Positions 1-12,309 of a stretch of DNA of 64,000 nucleotides are shown here, piece by piece; the first letter of the stretch is position 1, and each line of letters begins with the position of its first letter. Position numbers and translations under genes: made by a program. Source of the stretch: Pteria penguin. Lineage: Eukaryota; Mollusca; Bivalvia; Pterioida; Pteriidae. The DNA is taken from assembly GCA_035048485.1 (NCBI GenBank), contig CM068592.1, positions 39,136,045 through 39,200,044 on the forward strand. Reading direction: 5' to 3'. The notes under the pieces are model-generated. The model made no database searches. It was not told the DNA's origin and worked only from the letters and a program-made list of their open reading frames with translations.

Positions 1-440
1 AAAAAATCATTAAAAAATCATCAATATCAATTGACTGAAAAACATGACACTTTTCTGCATTGAAATTACTAAGTCCATAAACACGTCAAAAAAGCGTAAA
101 TTTTTATTTGACGGATCTTAAACCCGAACACAATTTGTGATAACCCATCTTTATAGATTGTTGAAATGCAATTATTTTCCCCATTTATATACTGGTTCTG
201 GAGGAGAAGATGTTTGAAGAGGGGTACCGTTATGGGCACTTTTGGCCCCGTCCTGGATCCACCCTTGTGGGAATCTGGATCCTGAACATAATTTTAGTAG
301 GGGACATTGAGTACATCATTTATACAAAGTTTGATCCAAATCTGCGATGTAGTTCCAGAGAAGAAGTCGAAAATGTGAAAAAGTTAACGACAGACGGACG
401 ACGACGATGACGACGTACGATGGTTGGCACACTATTACTA

Positions 441-473
441 TAGCTCACTTGAGCCTTTGGCTCAGGTGAGCTA
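441..473. repeat. short hairpin closing a dispersed repeat (about 1-480)
   Basis: TAGCTCAC...GTGAGCTA arms of 15 bp around a TTT loop. Upstream, a run of GACGACGACGATG-like sequence from about 393 is typical of dispersed elements in bivalve genomes. The 66-codon frame at 210-410 lies inside this repeat and has no recognisable product. Confidence 0.5.
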
Positions 474-1116
474 AAAAGAATATATCAAATATATATATTT
501 TTTAATTCTTACATGAAACAGATATTGTTTTCGCTCTTAGTATTTATTCTGTTCATTTCATCTGATTATCATTATTATTATTTTATTTTTATTTATTTAT
601 TTATTTTTTTTTTTTGTCAACTGCTTAGAGAATTTTCTTTACAATAGAAATTTCACCATATTGTTGAAAAATAACTCTACATGTATTTGATTTAATTGGA
701 CAATGAGAGTATGATCAAAGTCTTCGTTAGCATTTTAGGTAAGATCTTTTCCCAAGGTTAAGTAACTGATTGATAAGTATAAGCAACACTATAAATAAAT
801 CAAAATATATTACAGTGTGAAGAACGATAATTTATCAGAATTATTTCTTATTAGCTCATTCGTCCTTAGGTTTATAAAATGAAATTAAAGACGCACTGCT
901 AGTCTCCAATAGTTACTACCTTCCAAAATAAAGATTCATGCTGTATAAATGCGCTTGAAGACATAATGATGAATGCGTAGTTCAAGGCCAAAATGGCTAC
1001 CTTTAAATATTAAAGGTTTATATTTATCCAAGACAAAAGTAAAGAAAGCATTGCTTTTTACAAAGGTCATTCCCTTAGAAAATAAAATTACATATTACAT
1101 CAAACCTGACTGAAAA
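474..1116. other. non-coding, nothing recognised
   Basis: AT-rich sequence with a T-rich tract near 585-615. No exon-like frame, RNA gene or repeat found. Confidence 0.5.
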
Positions 1117-1343
1117 CGAAATGAGATTCAAATCTGATTAAATTCTTTGTCTGAATGATATCCTTTTTGTTTAAAAAATATCCAATGAGAAAGATATATT
1201 AAATAGAATTTATCGACGAGAAAAAGTCAAATGAGATTCAATTCTGATTAAATTCTTTTTCTGAATGATATCCTTTTTGTTTAAAAAATATCCCATGAGA
1301 GAATTGTTTAAAACAGAATTTATCGACGATAAAAAGTCAAATT
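1117..1343 (+). repeat. 109-bp tandem duplication
   Basis: The segment starting near 1119 (ATGAGATTCAA) recurs from about 1228 with a few substitutions, including the shared core GATATCCTTTTTG. Two copies only. Confidence 0.8.
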
Positions 1344-2247
1344 TAGTTTACGATACAAGGTCCAAGAGTAAAATTTGCTTAAATACAATCACGGACCATG
1401 GGAAAGACAGAGAAAACATCCTCTCTCCTCCAATAACTCCGGTCTTTCTGTGATGACCTGGTCACGATTAACTGGGGTATTGAATTCTAGCGATAATGGA
1501 AGCTCCAATTAGGTGATTTCTCTCGATGAATAGCTCTCACTTTCTCCATATCACCGAAAAGTATTCACTGGTCGTTACGGTCAATTGATGCAAGGAATGT
1601 TAAATTAAAAGTCATTCTACAACTTTTATGTCATTCCTTTTTATGTACTGTATAAATTGACAACGGAAGTAATTCAACGTAACAGAATTTCATATCATCA
1701 AGCCGTAGCAATCAGTGAAGTAGTCTTAGGTCAGTTAAAGATACAAAATAGTTGTTTCTGGTAATTATATAAGTAAACTTTTACTTACATGTCCAGGATT
1801 AATCATGCAACCAAATCCAGTATCTCAGGAAAAGCATACGTGATGGTTACCCATGGCATATCCAATATATACCATGTTTGATTATTTATGTTACAATGAT
1901 TAAGTTTACCGTAATGACGTGCTTGTGCTACATATTTATAACGATCGTCATTATGATGATGTCCTAAATATGCCATTAATATAATCGTCAAACAATCATT
2001 CTGTTCCCATCTGATCAAATTGACCATCATACTGAAATTCCCATGTTCGTGGATATATTACGTAATGTTACATGTACTAGGGATAAATTGTTACTTAAAT
2101 ACATTTATTCTGAAATGTAGGTCTCTAGGATTGTACACGTAATACTTTCGCTTTGAACGGGAAGGTGGATCCAAAATATGAGTGTCAATATATTGTCCTA
2201 TTCCTTACCCGGGATTCCTTGTGCTACTAGCACTACACCTGTGCCAC
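1344..2247. other. non-coding, nothing recognised
   Basis: No exon with convincing borders on either strand. The 75-codon minus frame at 1803-2030 shows no domain or signal peptide. Confidence 0.5.
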
Positions 2248-2836
2248 AATCTGATTAAAACCAAATCTTTATTCTGGTTCTCTATTTGTCCCATTACGGA
2301 TAAAGATCTGGCGAAACCTAATAAGGGGTCATGTTCTGGTCACAGGTCCCTGAAAATAAGATAATTATAACCCACCCACCCCCCTTTTCCCCACTGACTC
2401 TCTACTCGTGAAATGAAAACACTCAGTTTTCATTTCACGAGTCGAGAGAGAGAGAGAGAGAGTCAGACGGGAGAAAAAAAAGGGGGGGGGGGGTTTATAA
2501 TTATCTTATTTGCGGGAACCTGTGGTTCTGGTGTACTCTGATGACGTTTCAGTCACCGAAACCGTTATTTCCCATAGCCAATCAATGACTTGGGTAGGCA
2601 CATGATAGTGACTCAATATGTAACATTTTTTTTTTTGGCAAACACTGTTCAAAAACTACCTTGTGGGTCACGCACGCTGTGGATTAATTTCATTCCTAAG
2701 AATTTGTAGCCGATCCACTAATTGGCTGAAAATCAGAGTTTACCAGGACATGACCCTTTACGGAGTTTCGCCAGATCTTTATCCGTAATGGGACAAATAG
2801 AGAAGCGGAATAAAGATATGGTTTTAATCAGATTGA
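2248..2836. mobile_element. foldback element, family F
   Basis: Outer arms of about 95 bp, 2248-2345 and 2740-2835, are inverted copies (GATTAAAACC...GGTTTTAATC, with GGATAAAGATCTGG inside). A second, inner pair at about 2357-2515 closes on a TTTTCATTTCACGAGT hairpin with AG and G runs. A related copy occupies 53957-55010. No coding capacity. Confidence 0.75.
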
Positions 2837-2891
2837 TGACTCTCCTCAGTGGATCGGCTACAAAGTCTTAGGAATGAAATTAACATCAACA

Positions 2892-3296
2892 GCGTGCATC
2901 GTCCTCCTTTTTAGTAATGTCCTCTTACTATTCTGTCCATTTGCCGTCCTCCTTCTTAGTAATTTTGTCTTTTTGGCCAATCCATTCGCCGTCTTCCTTG
3001 TCAGTCATTTCCACTAACTGCCCTTCCATTCGCCGTCCTCCATGTTAGTCATTTGCTCTAATTGCCCTGTCCATTCGCCGTCCTCCTTGTTAGTCATTTC
3101 CACTTACTGCCCTTCCATTTGCCGTCCTCCTTGTTAGCCATTTCCACTAACTGCCCTTCCATTTGCCGTCCTCCTTGTTAGTCATTTCCACTTACTGCCC
3201 TTCCATTTGCCGTCCTCCTTGTCAGTCATTTCACTTACTGTCCTGTCCATTCGCTGTCCTCCTTGTTAGTCATATCCTCTTATTGTCCTGTCTTAT
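2892..3296 (+). repeat. 44-bp minisatellite (array A)
   Basis: About nine units built around GCCGTCCTCCTTGTTAGTC; measured period 44 bp (3072 to 3116). The first and last units are degenerate. Confidence 0.85.
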
Positions 3297-3494
3297 TGTG
3301 TATTTTGACCCAGATAAAGTAGTATATCCAGGTTTTTCATAATGATTTATTATCAAATAATCGGAGTAAACAATAGGAGTTACCAGCAGGAGTTAACAAT
3401 AACAAAACTATCAATCAATCCGCCAACATTCAATCTTTTCAGATCCCATTTTTTTCCTCCTTTGCTTACCTTCCTTTCAACATAATGAATTTGT

Positions 3495-4185
3495 TGTAGT
3501 GGTAGAGATATTAACAAATTATGTCTGGATTTGTTGTTGTGGTAGAGATAGTAACAACTTATGTCTGGATTTGTTGTAGTGATAGAGATAGTAAGAAATT
3601 ATGTCTGGATTTATTGTTGTGGTAGAGATAGTAACAACTTATGTCTGGATTTGTTGTAGTGATAGAGATAGTAAGAAATTATGTCTGGATTTGTTGTAGT
3701 GGTAGAGATAGTAACAAACTATGTCTGGATTTGTTGTAGTGGTGGTAGAGATAGTAACAAATTATGTCTGGATTTGTTGTAGTGGTGGAAGAAATAGTAA
3801 CAAATTATGTCTGGATTTGGTGTAGTGGTACAGATAGTTACAGATTATGTCTGGATTTGTTGTAGTGATAGAGATAGTAAGAAATTATGTCTGGATTTGT
3901 TGTTGTGGTAGAGATAGTAACAAATTATGTCTGGATGTGTTGTAGTGGTGGTAGAGATAGTAACAAATTATGTCTGGATTTATAGTTGTGGTAGAGATAG
4001 TAACAAATTATGTCTGGATTTGTTGTAGTGGTGGTAGAAATAGTAAGAAATTATGTCTGGATTTGGTGTAGTGGTACAGATAGTTACAGATCATATCTGG
4101 ATTTGGTGTAGTGGTACAGGTAGTTACAGATCATGTCTGGATTTTGTGTAGTGGTATAGATACTTACAGATCATATCTGGATATT
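3495..4185 (+). repeat. 40-bp minisatellite (array B)
   Basis: About seventeen units around TCTGGATTTGTTGTAGTGG and AGAGATAGTAACAAATTATG, some with a 3-bp GGT insertion. The 3' units diverge to GGTGTAGTGGTACAGATAG. Confidence 0.88.
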
Positions 4186-4521
4186 AGTTTCTGTCATGAT
4201 CACCAAGATTTTACCACCACAAAGGTCAATATCAGGTGTATATTATAAGCCTCTGATAACCTCAATAATCGGCACATTACTAGTATATAATCTGCGAATC
4301 CAATGAATTCTAAAAAAGCCAGATACATTACGTTAGGAGGGGTACTTACTGCAGATTACATATTCGGAATATGCCCACGATAACTATGACATTTTGGTTT
4401 CTCGGTTTGACTATACTTGGTGGTAAATTGGTGAACTTCGTGCACACAGCTACACACAGGTCATTATCAAGATATGTTATTATCTCCCCTCTTTCCGTTA
4501 CGTCATCCTGACCTTATACCT

Positions 4522-4641
4522 TGTATACTGCCATATGTAATATGGATAATTTTTTTGAGCAATTACCATATTCATTAGGACTATAGTCTTAATGAATATG
4601 GTTATTGCTCCAAATATTATCCATATTACATATGACAATAC
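4522..4641. repeat. near-perfect palindrome, MITE-like
   Basis: CATATGTAATATGGATAAT at 4532 is mirrored by ATTATCCATATTACATATG ending at 4634, and the inner CCATATTCATTA is mirrored by TAATGAATATGG. The remainder of 4186-5232 shows nothing else recognisable. Confidence 0.75.
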
Positions 4642-5232
4642 TCTCGGTATTCTGGATAATGAGGTGGGATGTAATTTTACCCACACAACTCTATTTCCAT
4701 CTTATCATTACAAACTCATCTACTGCTGCTTCATAACTATATACTATCAAAAACACATATAGCAAGTTACATCTTTCATTTGAAAAGATTTCACAATATG
4801 TCACAGAAATGCTTTTCAATATCGATACTACCGAAAATTCACCTGTTGTCCAAGCGGTATGCATGGTTCCAACTCGATAATTCTAAGTGTGTAATTTTAT
4901 TTACTCCATAAGAAACTTGTAAAAAGCGCATCTAGAAATTATTTACCTAATCTCAGCCAAACAATGAACAATGAAATAGATTATATATCATTATTTATCT
5001 AACTTTTTTATATTGTAACATCTCAAGTAACACTGCATTGGAACTACATTTAGAGTATATCAATATTGGTCGTAATGGAGCACATTGACTAGTCATTTTG
5101 TCGTGTTGGCAACTCAATTTAGGTTAATAATTTCTTAATCATTATAATTATTGATGTAATTCTACAGCTATCAGTTTGTGCATTCTTGATTTGTTACCTT
5201 TACTAGAGGCACCTGTACTTACGGCGTAACAG

Positions 5233-5407
5233 ATTGGTTGGTTGGTTGATTGGTGTTTTACGTCGCTTTCAATAATTTTTCAGTTATATCGCGACATGGA
5301 AGCTGGAGGTAACCAACCTCTTAAACATAGTGTCTCAATCCGGGAATCGAACCCGGATTGTCGGCGCCGCAAGCCGAGTGCTTAACCACTACACCAAGCC
5401 TGCCCCC
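5233..5407 (-). mobile_element. tRNA-derived SINE, family 1
   Basis: Minus-strand copy. The tRNA-like head, with A-box-like TGGTGTAGTGG and B-box GGGTTCGATTCCC in related copies, is at the right, and the GGTTGGTTGGTTG tail is at the left. Other copies: 47282-47455 (+), 50588-50762 (-), and a decayed one at 46073-46230 (-). Confidence 0.85.
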
Positions 5408-7374
5408 GGCGTAATAGAGTATTTATATGTCTAGAATAGATCACATCAGAACAACGGAAACCAATTTATTGCGAATGACGAAAAACAAATACCAAACACC
5501 ATATTCAAATAGACCGAAGGGTTAATCACATCTCAAATCCATGAAATTAAAGGACAATATCATGAGCAATGTCACAACACCCACTCTTTATCATTGAATA
5601 GTGGTTTCATAACGTAATGCTAAAACATCATACATAGAAAGCATTGTTACACGCGTTAGTAGGGTTTGGAATTAAAACTTGAAATATAAGCTCACCTGCA
5701 TTATCTAGATATCACTCAATCCTTGAACGTATAGTCCTATCTGTGACCCTTGATGTTCAATAATGTGTCATTGTTGGCCATTATTGGATCATTTAATCGA
5801 CGGATTTTACTATACATCCAAGTATGATTTGACCGAATTTCCTCTGTCAGATGGTCATTATAGTACATAATATTTGCAGAAGTGTATTTACGACTTAAAT
5901 AATTGATACTGTTTGAAATCGATGCGGTATGCTATCGGGACAACTTAAAATCGATACAGCAATGCCCATAGCATTAAGATAATTTAACTTGGCTAATGAC
6001 AACATAAGTAGACGTTAGAAATCTACTATTACTGCGACTCTGCTATGTTAAATAAATCAGAGAATAACAAACCACAGAATGTCACAAAACAACCACGCAA
6101 CATTTCGTCTTACTCTTTATTTTATGTTGCCCAGACTTCAACATTTTATTTCTGATGCTTACGAACATGTCAATTCATTCATTAATCTTCTGAGATACTT
6201 TCATTTAATGATGCAATGCAGCAACTCTAAGAATACTAAGAGTCTAAACGTAGAGATTCTACAGAATCAGTGTTTACTTTGTACAGTCGAACAAATTTAA
6301 AAGAAAGACATGTTAAACACCTTTAAATGATTCAAATTCGATACAGTATTTTATCAGTTATACAGAAATCGAAGAGTGTTCGAAAAGTGTCTTTACTTTA
6401 TCAGTATTTGGTTTTATATAATATCGAAAATCTTGTATGACTTTTACCGTTAACTGTAATATGATGAGTGATGCTTTATTTGCATAAAGAGTTGAGTTAT
6501 TTCAGTCTTTACGCTCATGTCTTTTGCTCTGATTCAAATGCTTATCTCAGGTAAAATGACTTGTTTTCGTGTTGAAATCTTTGCACACCTTTACAGCATA
6601 CAATTAATTTTTGTTTACTAATGGATTCAGTAAAGGAATGACTGTCCAAAACGGTTCTCGAATGATTTGTTTGTTTCTCACCCAAGTTCATTCCCCATGA
6701 ACCTAGAAAAAAAAAGACAGTCATTCCTTATATTTACAATGCATTTTAAAAGGTTCTTTTTTGAAAACAAAATATCAAATTCCCCGTTATCAAACTGGCA
6801 AGGACCGAATTTTTCCTGAAGTGGAAAAGTACTTCCGCCACGCAATATAGTGCGTGACTAGAATGCTAAAAATACTCTATCTGTCCGGGTAATTTCTTTA
6901 ATTGCCCAAAAGTAACAGATGCATTGATTTCGTTATTACAATTCTTATATTTAATTAAGTAAGCCCCGCCTCTTTTTATATTACTACGCATGTGATTTGC
7001 CATACGCCGGGTACTACTTACAAGTTCATGGGCTGATGAACCGAGTCTGTTTAGCATGGTTCATCGAAGGAATTAGACTAGCATTGTAAATATTTGTGTA
7101 TGAAGTTCATTGCAGAGATCTTACTCTAAGCACAGAAAGTTCACAACATTCTCTAGTAATGACAATATCTGTAGTTTTTTTTCTGTTTTCCAAGTACTTA
7201 ATGTTAATAAACGCCACCAGTATAAGATCAGAGCTACGGCTGTATTTAGTAAATCTATAAATTGTTTTGAATAAATAACATAAGGGAGACGGTGCACAAC
7301 TGTGATTTTCATCATTTTATTTAACATGAAACATATTTGACATATATGTCCTCCTTGCATTAAAATAATTCATG
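5408..7374. other. non-coding, nothing recognised
   Basis: Several 60-79-codon frames on both strands (for example 6079-6300 plus and 7121-7360 minus) lack domains, signal peptides or exon-like borders. No repeat structure stands out. Confidence 0.45.
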
Positions 7375-7968
7375 TTTATGAATGACTTCGATGACTGCTC
7401 AACTAAATGTTTTTGAATGACTTCGATGACTGCTTAGTTACATGTTTATGAGCGACTTCGATGACTGCTCAGTTACATGTTTATGAGTGACTTCGATGAC
7501 TGCTCAGTTTTATGTCTATTAGTGACTTCTATGACTGCTTATTTACATGTCTATGAGCGACATCGATGACTGCTCAGTTATATGTCTGTGAGTGACTTCG
7601 ATGACCGTTCAGTTACATGTTATGAGTGACTTCGATGACCGTTCAGTTACATGTTATGAGTGACTTGGATGACTGCTTAGTTACATATCTATGAGTGACT
7701 TCGATGACTGTTTAGTTACATGTTTATGAGCGACTTCAATGAATGTTCATTTATATATTTATGAGTGACTTCGACGACTGCTTATTTACATGTCTATGAG
7801 CGACTTCGATGACTGCTCAGTTACATGTTTATGAGTGACTTCGATGACTGCTTAGTTGCATGTCTATGAGCGACTTCGATGACTGATCAGTTACATGTTT
7901 ATGAGTGACTTCGATGACTGCTCAGTTACATGTTTATAAGCGACTTCGATGACTGCTCAGTTTGGTAT
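7375..7968 (+). repeat. 36-bp minisatellite (array C)
   Basis: About sixteen units of TGAGTGACTTCGATGACTGC plus CAGTTACATGTTTA; measured period 36 bp (7449 to 7485). Confidence 0.88.
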
Positions 7969-8189
7969 TACATTTCCAAGTTCATTTTGATGAGCCGCCA
8001 CGGATCAATCAGTACACAAATAAAATAAAACCGTAAAAGCACAGAGAGATGTGACATGAAACAACAAACAAAACGAACGTTTTGTTTGTTTTGTTACTCT
8101 TTTAATTAGTTCCTAGATGACTACACTTATATGCTAATGACGGCACCTGTATGGTGCTTTCTGTCATATATTCCATGTTATGCTAAGGA

Positions 8190-8420
8190 AATATCCCAAG
8201 CAGAGAGGAATCGTTCACGTGCTAACATATACCGTGACACGAGTCCTAGGTTTATACAGTGAAACGGGGTCTAGGTTTATATTGTCTCATCCGAAAGACA
8301 AATACAGAGACACAGAGGCGGAGGACGATAAATCACCTCGGAACAATCCGAGCCGCCAACCGGAACCGAATTCTTGTGCTCCAGATTGATTTCACGTCTA
8401 ATGCAATACCGCTTGACCAG
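8190..8420 (-). mobile_element. decayed SINE, family 2
   Basis: Contains the family-2 body motif TGTCTCATCCGAAAGACA and a degraded tRNA-like head near 8380-8420. It is the same family as 29005-29247, 49950-50180 and 60133-60412, but rearranged. Confidence 0.5.
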
Positions 8421-8743
8421 AAGGTAAAGCTGTCCTGCTGTGAGAGGGTTGAGTAACGCGCTAGATCTCGTTAATATCCATTCCTCTGAATTTGAATTTC
8501 TGTTTATAATGTCATATAAACTAAGCTAAGAGGTAATGCCGGCTGTTGGTTCGAGTAAGGTTTCTTTCACCACTTTACACTGCATGGTTAAAAAACAAAG
8601 CTATATTTTGCTAAAATGATTTATCCATTTACATATTGTACATTCTATGTAATGCGATTTACAAGAATTTCATGCAATGTGATTTTGAACTTTCAAAACG
8701 TTTAATCCTTCAAATGCATTATGACGTTAATATAACGCCATCT

Positions 8744-8950
8744 TCAGCAGACGTCTCTGCACATATGGAAACGCTTCTGGCAGTATGCCTGACATCTATA
8801 CCGTAAAAATGCTCTCTCATAACAGCTGTAGTAATTCATGCAGTCATAATAGTCCTTCTCACATGGCTTCTTACAACTCGAAGTCTGTGACGTTGTCTCA
8901 GAATAAAGCATCGACATGACGAGGAATAAGATGACGAATGTGGTACTTCT
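8744..8950 (-). CDS. small secreted cysteine-rich peptide, copy 2 (main exon; first exon uncertain)
   Basis: A minus-strand exon of 207 nt (8950 to 8744, ending TGA) follows a TTTTCATAG acceptor and starts in phase 0, as in copy 1. It encodes a hydrophobic signal core (TTFVILFLVMSMLYS) and a mature part with eight cysteines; six of them (exon codons 30, 37, 43, 53, 57, 64) match copy 1 position for position, giving C-x6-C-x5-C-x9-C-x3-C-x6-C. Cys at codons 26 and 68 are extra and could form a fourth disulfide. Shared residues around the cysteines include DYYDC-like and KRF. The initiating exon is not certain. One candidate is 9307-9287 (ATG, seven codons, donor GTAAGT), which lies inside a foldback element. 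Function unknown. An ATTAAA-type signal lies about 40 bp downstream of the stop. Confidence 0.75.
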   Translation of the reverse strand, partial: RSTTFVILFLVMSMLYSETTSQTSSCKKPCEKDYYDCMNYYSCYERAFLRYRCQAYCQKRFHMCRDVC

Positions 8951-9171
8951 CTATGAAAACAAGTATATGTGATGTAATATTCTGAGTGATACGTACATTT
9001 ATAGAGAAAATTGATTTAATATTAACGGTATTTATTGCTTTTGGTCATTCATGGCAAATTCTTATTTTCCGCCTACCTATGTAGTTTCTCTCAGCTCTCC
9101 TGATTTGATGACCTCATACAAGTTTACTAGATCTACTTACCAAAACTATAATCAAAAATATACATGTACAT

Positions 9172-9400
9172 AAAGTAAAGGAACACAAACATTCTGTATT
9201 GCAAATTTTCAGCCTCACGACCTTTATCAAGCAATTTAAACTATGTTAATCCATGTTTACGTTTCAAAGATACATATTAAACTTACGTGTCTTTGAAACT
9301 TAAACATGGATTTTACATAGCTTTGTATTTGTCATCTCTTAAATTGCTTGATTAAGGTCGTGAGGCCGAAATTTGCAGAGTGTTTGTGTTCCTTTACTTT
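9172..9400. mobile_element. foldback (palindromic) element near cysteine-rich peptide copy 2
   Basis: AAAGTAAAGGAACACAAAC at the left is the inverse of GTTTGTGTTCCTTTACTTT at the right, and the interior arms (TCACGACCTTTATCAAGCA and its inverse) continue the pairing. Length about 229 bp, no target duplication identified. It contains a candidate first exon for peptide copy 2. Confidence 0.75.
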
Positions 9401-9443
9401 TTATATACCGGACTTCCCTTTGGAGGACTTCTTCGAATCTCTT

Positions 9444-9458
9444 CATTATTATTATTAC

Positions 9459-9535
<77 letters not shown>
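9444..9535. repeat. (ATT)n microsatellite
   Basis: About 30 ATT repeats. They create long homopolymeric frames on both strands that are artefacts. Confidence 0.97.
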
Positions 9536-9536
<1 letters not shown>

Positions 9537-9659
9537 CGCCGGCCAGAGGGCCTGTGATTATATTAATGGGGTTTTTTTCTGAGCTCATGGGCTCATGTAC
9601 TTTGGGAGAAGTTGTTTTCGTCATACTTTGTGTTAGCTTTATCATAATAATGTAGCGCT

Positions 9660-11850
9660 ACTGCTATGAAGGAAATGAGAATAAACGACTTTGAAAATCA
9701 GAAGAAAGGGCATAATGTACATATAGTCAATGAAAAGTAAAAACTGCGGGCGTAAAATATTTCTACGCAATTATTTTTTGGGGTGTAAATTTAATGCTTT
9801 TTTCACTAAGGTCAACTAGCATTAGGTTTAATTCGGGCTGTATTATATTCGCTCTAATACAATAATTACATGTAGTCAATGGATTTCTTCCTCCTCTTGT
9901 TCTTGCTATTACTGATTTTGTTTATTCTTATCCTTTTGCCTCCATTAGGAAAATATGTGTTCAGATTATGAACATGGAAATGGATTCTAATCACAGGAAG
10001 CGAGTGTCATGAGTACTCGATTCTGCCGGCGAATTGATGCTATGCGTCGATGTTTTTCTGCTTCTTCTTCTTATTATTCCCTATTATGTTATTCATAATG
10101 TGCATGCCCTTGGTGAGTTTTGTCATACAGCTTTGTCAGATGTCTTCAGTTTTCTCTCATGTATGAATCGCTTTATTGTTTATTTTTCTTAGATTGTATT
10201 GAGATGCGGCCTTGATCTGACTTTTTCTTCTATATCATTCATTATTAAATGATCAAGTACATAAAGATATTATCTGATCTTATCGAGTAAATATATATTG
10301 TTACAGGTAGTCATCATTTTATAAAATAGATCATTGGTTTGTATGTTGTGGTAGTAAGGTAGCTGAGAATATTGCCCGATTAATTTTCTAGTTAAAATAC
10401 GTACTAAGGTTTGTTTAGACAGACCGCTGAGACAGTATCTAACGTTTAATCATATCAGATGCCCTTTTTAAGAGTACCTAAAATGAAAAGGGTTCATCTT
10501 CCAGTCATAAGAAATGAGTGAGCAAATTTTAAAAGTTCTAGCATAAACAGGTTGGTCTGTACCATGTTTACCAGTTGCATTCTCAAAACTTCGTTATTTT
10601 TGCCTTCTCTCATAAGTGATCAGTTCAGAAAAAAAAACGGCAAAGGATATTTGAGAACCCAGTACATTAATAATACAAATATACAAACACAAATACTCTA
10701 TCCCAATTAGGACATGAAAACAGCAAAAGAATAACGATAGATTTATCTGAGTCACTTCAATTTTCAATATCCAGAAACTCTCTTTTTGCAGTAAAAGTTA
10801 AACAAGTTTCGAAACAAGAAAAGAAAAATGAAAAAAAAAATTAAATAAATAAAATAAATGAATAGATAAAAAAGCACCAATGCTGTACAGATGAACTATA
10901 TACTAAATATACCTTGACAATTTAAGAATTTTATAGGGATATTCGATATGGATTGTAGACTAGACGAAGTAAAGACATGCCACTGCAGTTATTTATTGCC
11001 AGCAAAGGAGCACAAAGAAAAACAACTTCTGACAAAACCTGTTTTGACTGAAGTCCACCAGGATGAAGTTTTGATATTTGGCAGAAGTATTTAAAATTAG
11101 TATTAATGTGAAAGACTGTTTACTAAGTACTGGTTTCCCTAAATAAATGTACCAGAATTGATCACTTTTACTAAAATAATTGACTTACCATATTTGGAAT
11201 CTTGGTGTCTTTCAAACAAGAAGTGTTTGTATTCGAAAGATGTTTGTCTGGCAAATAAATATCCAAATTGGTATTTAGTTTTAAACCACGATGGCCTTTT
11301 AGCGGACAGTGGTCATAATTTCCATAACTGAATGCTACAATTTGTCTCTGATTATCTCAATGACATACTTTGGCAGATGGTCATTTATATATGACATTTT
11401 GGTATAAATTATGCTCTACTTCATTATACAGATATTGATGTTAACAAAAGTTCCATAAAATAATTTACCAAAGTGCAAAATGTAATATCTCAAGGATATC
11501 CTTCATCCGGGGGTCGAACTAACCGGAAAGGATGTAAAGAGCATTTACTTCGAAAAAAAAAAACCCGATAAATTATTATCAAATGACCTATTATCAATAT
11601 CATGTACACTACACGAATTTTATGCATGCTTATTACCGACACATAAAGACAATAAAGAAAAATTCGACGTGATGGGAGACAACTCTTCGATGAATAAGTA
11701 GTACTTATGTAGTACATTCATCAAGATGTTGTTTTATTTACTTGTTTATGTCTCATCAGTATAAATTAAAACCTGTGTGAATCCCATGGGTTTCGAACCC
11801 AAAAAACCTGGTGTTTTGAGACGTAATAACCACTACATGCTCTCATGAAT
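9660..11850. other. non-coding, nothing recognised
   Basis: No exon-like segment, RNA gene or tandem array seen between the two cysteine-rich peptide genes. The minus frame at 11490-11717 has no domain. Confidence 0.45.
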
Positions 11851-11856
11851 TTTATT
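11851..11856 (-). promoter_or_regulatory. polyadenylation signal of cysteine-rich peptide copy 1
   Basis: Plus-strand TTTATT reads AATAAA on the minus strand, about 120 bp after the stop at 11974. Confidence 0.5.
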
Positions 11857-11973
11857 TAGACTAAGTGGTGAAAGCTTGGTGCAATTGAAAAGTAACAAAA
11901 CGTAATGCATTTCATCTTTATAAAACTAATTTAGTTTTACATGGAAATGAAAATTGCGAAAATGTCATTTCAT

Positions 11974-12297
11974 TTAGCGCCGTTGGTTACAGTCCCTGAA
12001 CCGTTTTGCACATATCATCACACATTTATGGCGATTATCAGGACGTGTTCCACACTCGTACTGATCCAAACAATCCAGGTAATAGTCGTCACACTTAGAT
12101 ACTACACGCGGAAGTAGAGCGCAGTCGCCGAATCCAGCGATGGCGAGGACCAGGACGAGGACGCAAAGACTAAAAGCTTTCTAAAATATGAAAAGAAAAC
12201 ACAATGCAATGATTAAAAGTTGAATGAATCCGTATTTTCATGGTAATAAATTGAGAACTTCTACGTGCACTTAAAGGCAGCAAGGACGTACCTTCAT
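11974..12297 (-). CDS. small secreted cysteine-rich peptide, copy 1 (70 aa)
   Basis: Two coding exons on the minus strand: 12297-12292 (ATGAAG, followed by donor GTACGT) and 12180-11974 (207 nt, preceded by a TATTTTAG acceptor, ending TAA). The product has a signal peptide of about 20 residues (MKKAFSLCVLVLVLAIAG) and a mature chain with six cysteines, residues 32, 39, 45, 55, 59 and 66, spaced C-x6-C-x5-C-x9-C-x3-C-x6-C, with a basic C-terminus. Six cysteines suggest three disulfides. A paralogue with the same spacing and the same exon length lies 3 kb downstream at 8744-8950. I do not recognise a named family. A defence peptide, an effector or a signalling peptide are all possible, and the sequence does not decide between them. 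The 5' flank runs straight into a 40-bp minisatellite. It sits in no long ATG-initiated open frame because the ATG is on a 6-nt coding exon. Confidence 0.82.
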
Positions 12298-12309
12298 ACG
12301 CCAACGTGT

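Noticed and set aside
210..410. 66-codon plus-strand gene
   Set aside because: Falls in a dispersed repeat with GACGACGAC-type sequence at its end; no domain.
4498..4686. 62-codon minus-strand membrane-like frame
   Set aside because: Produced by the 4522-4641 palindrome.
9348..9655. Poly-Tyr, poly-Ile, poly-Leu and poly-Asn frames
   Set aside because: All read through one ATT microsatellite.
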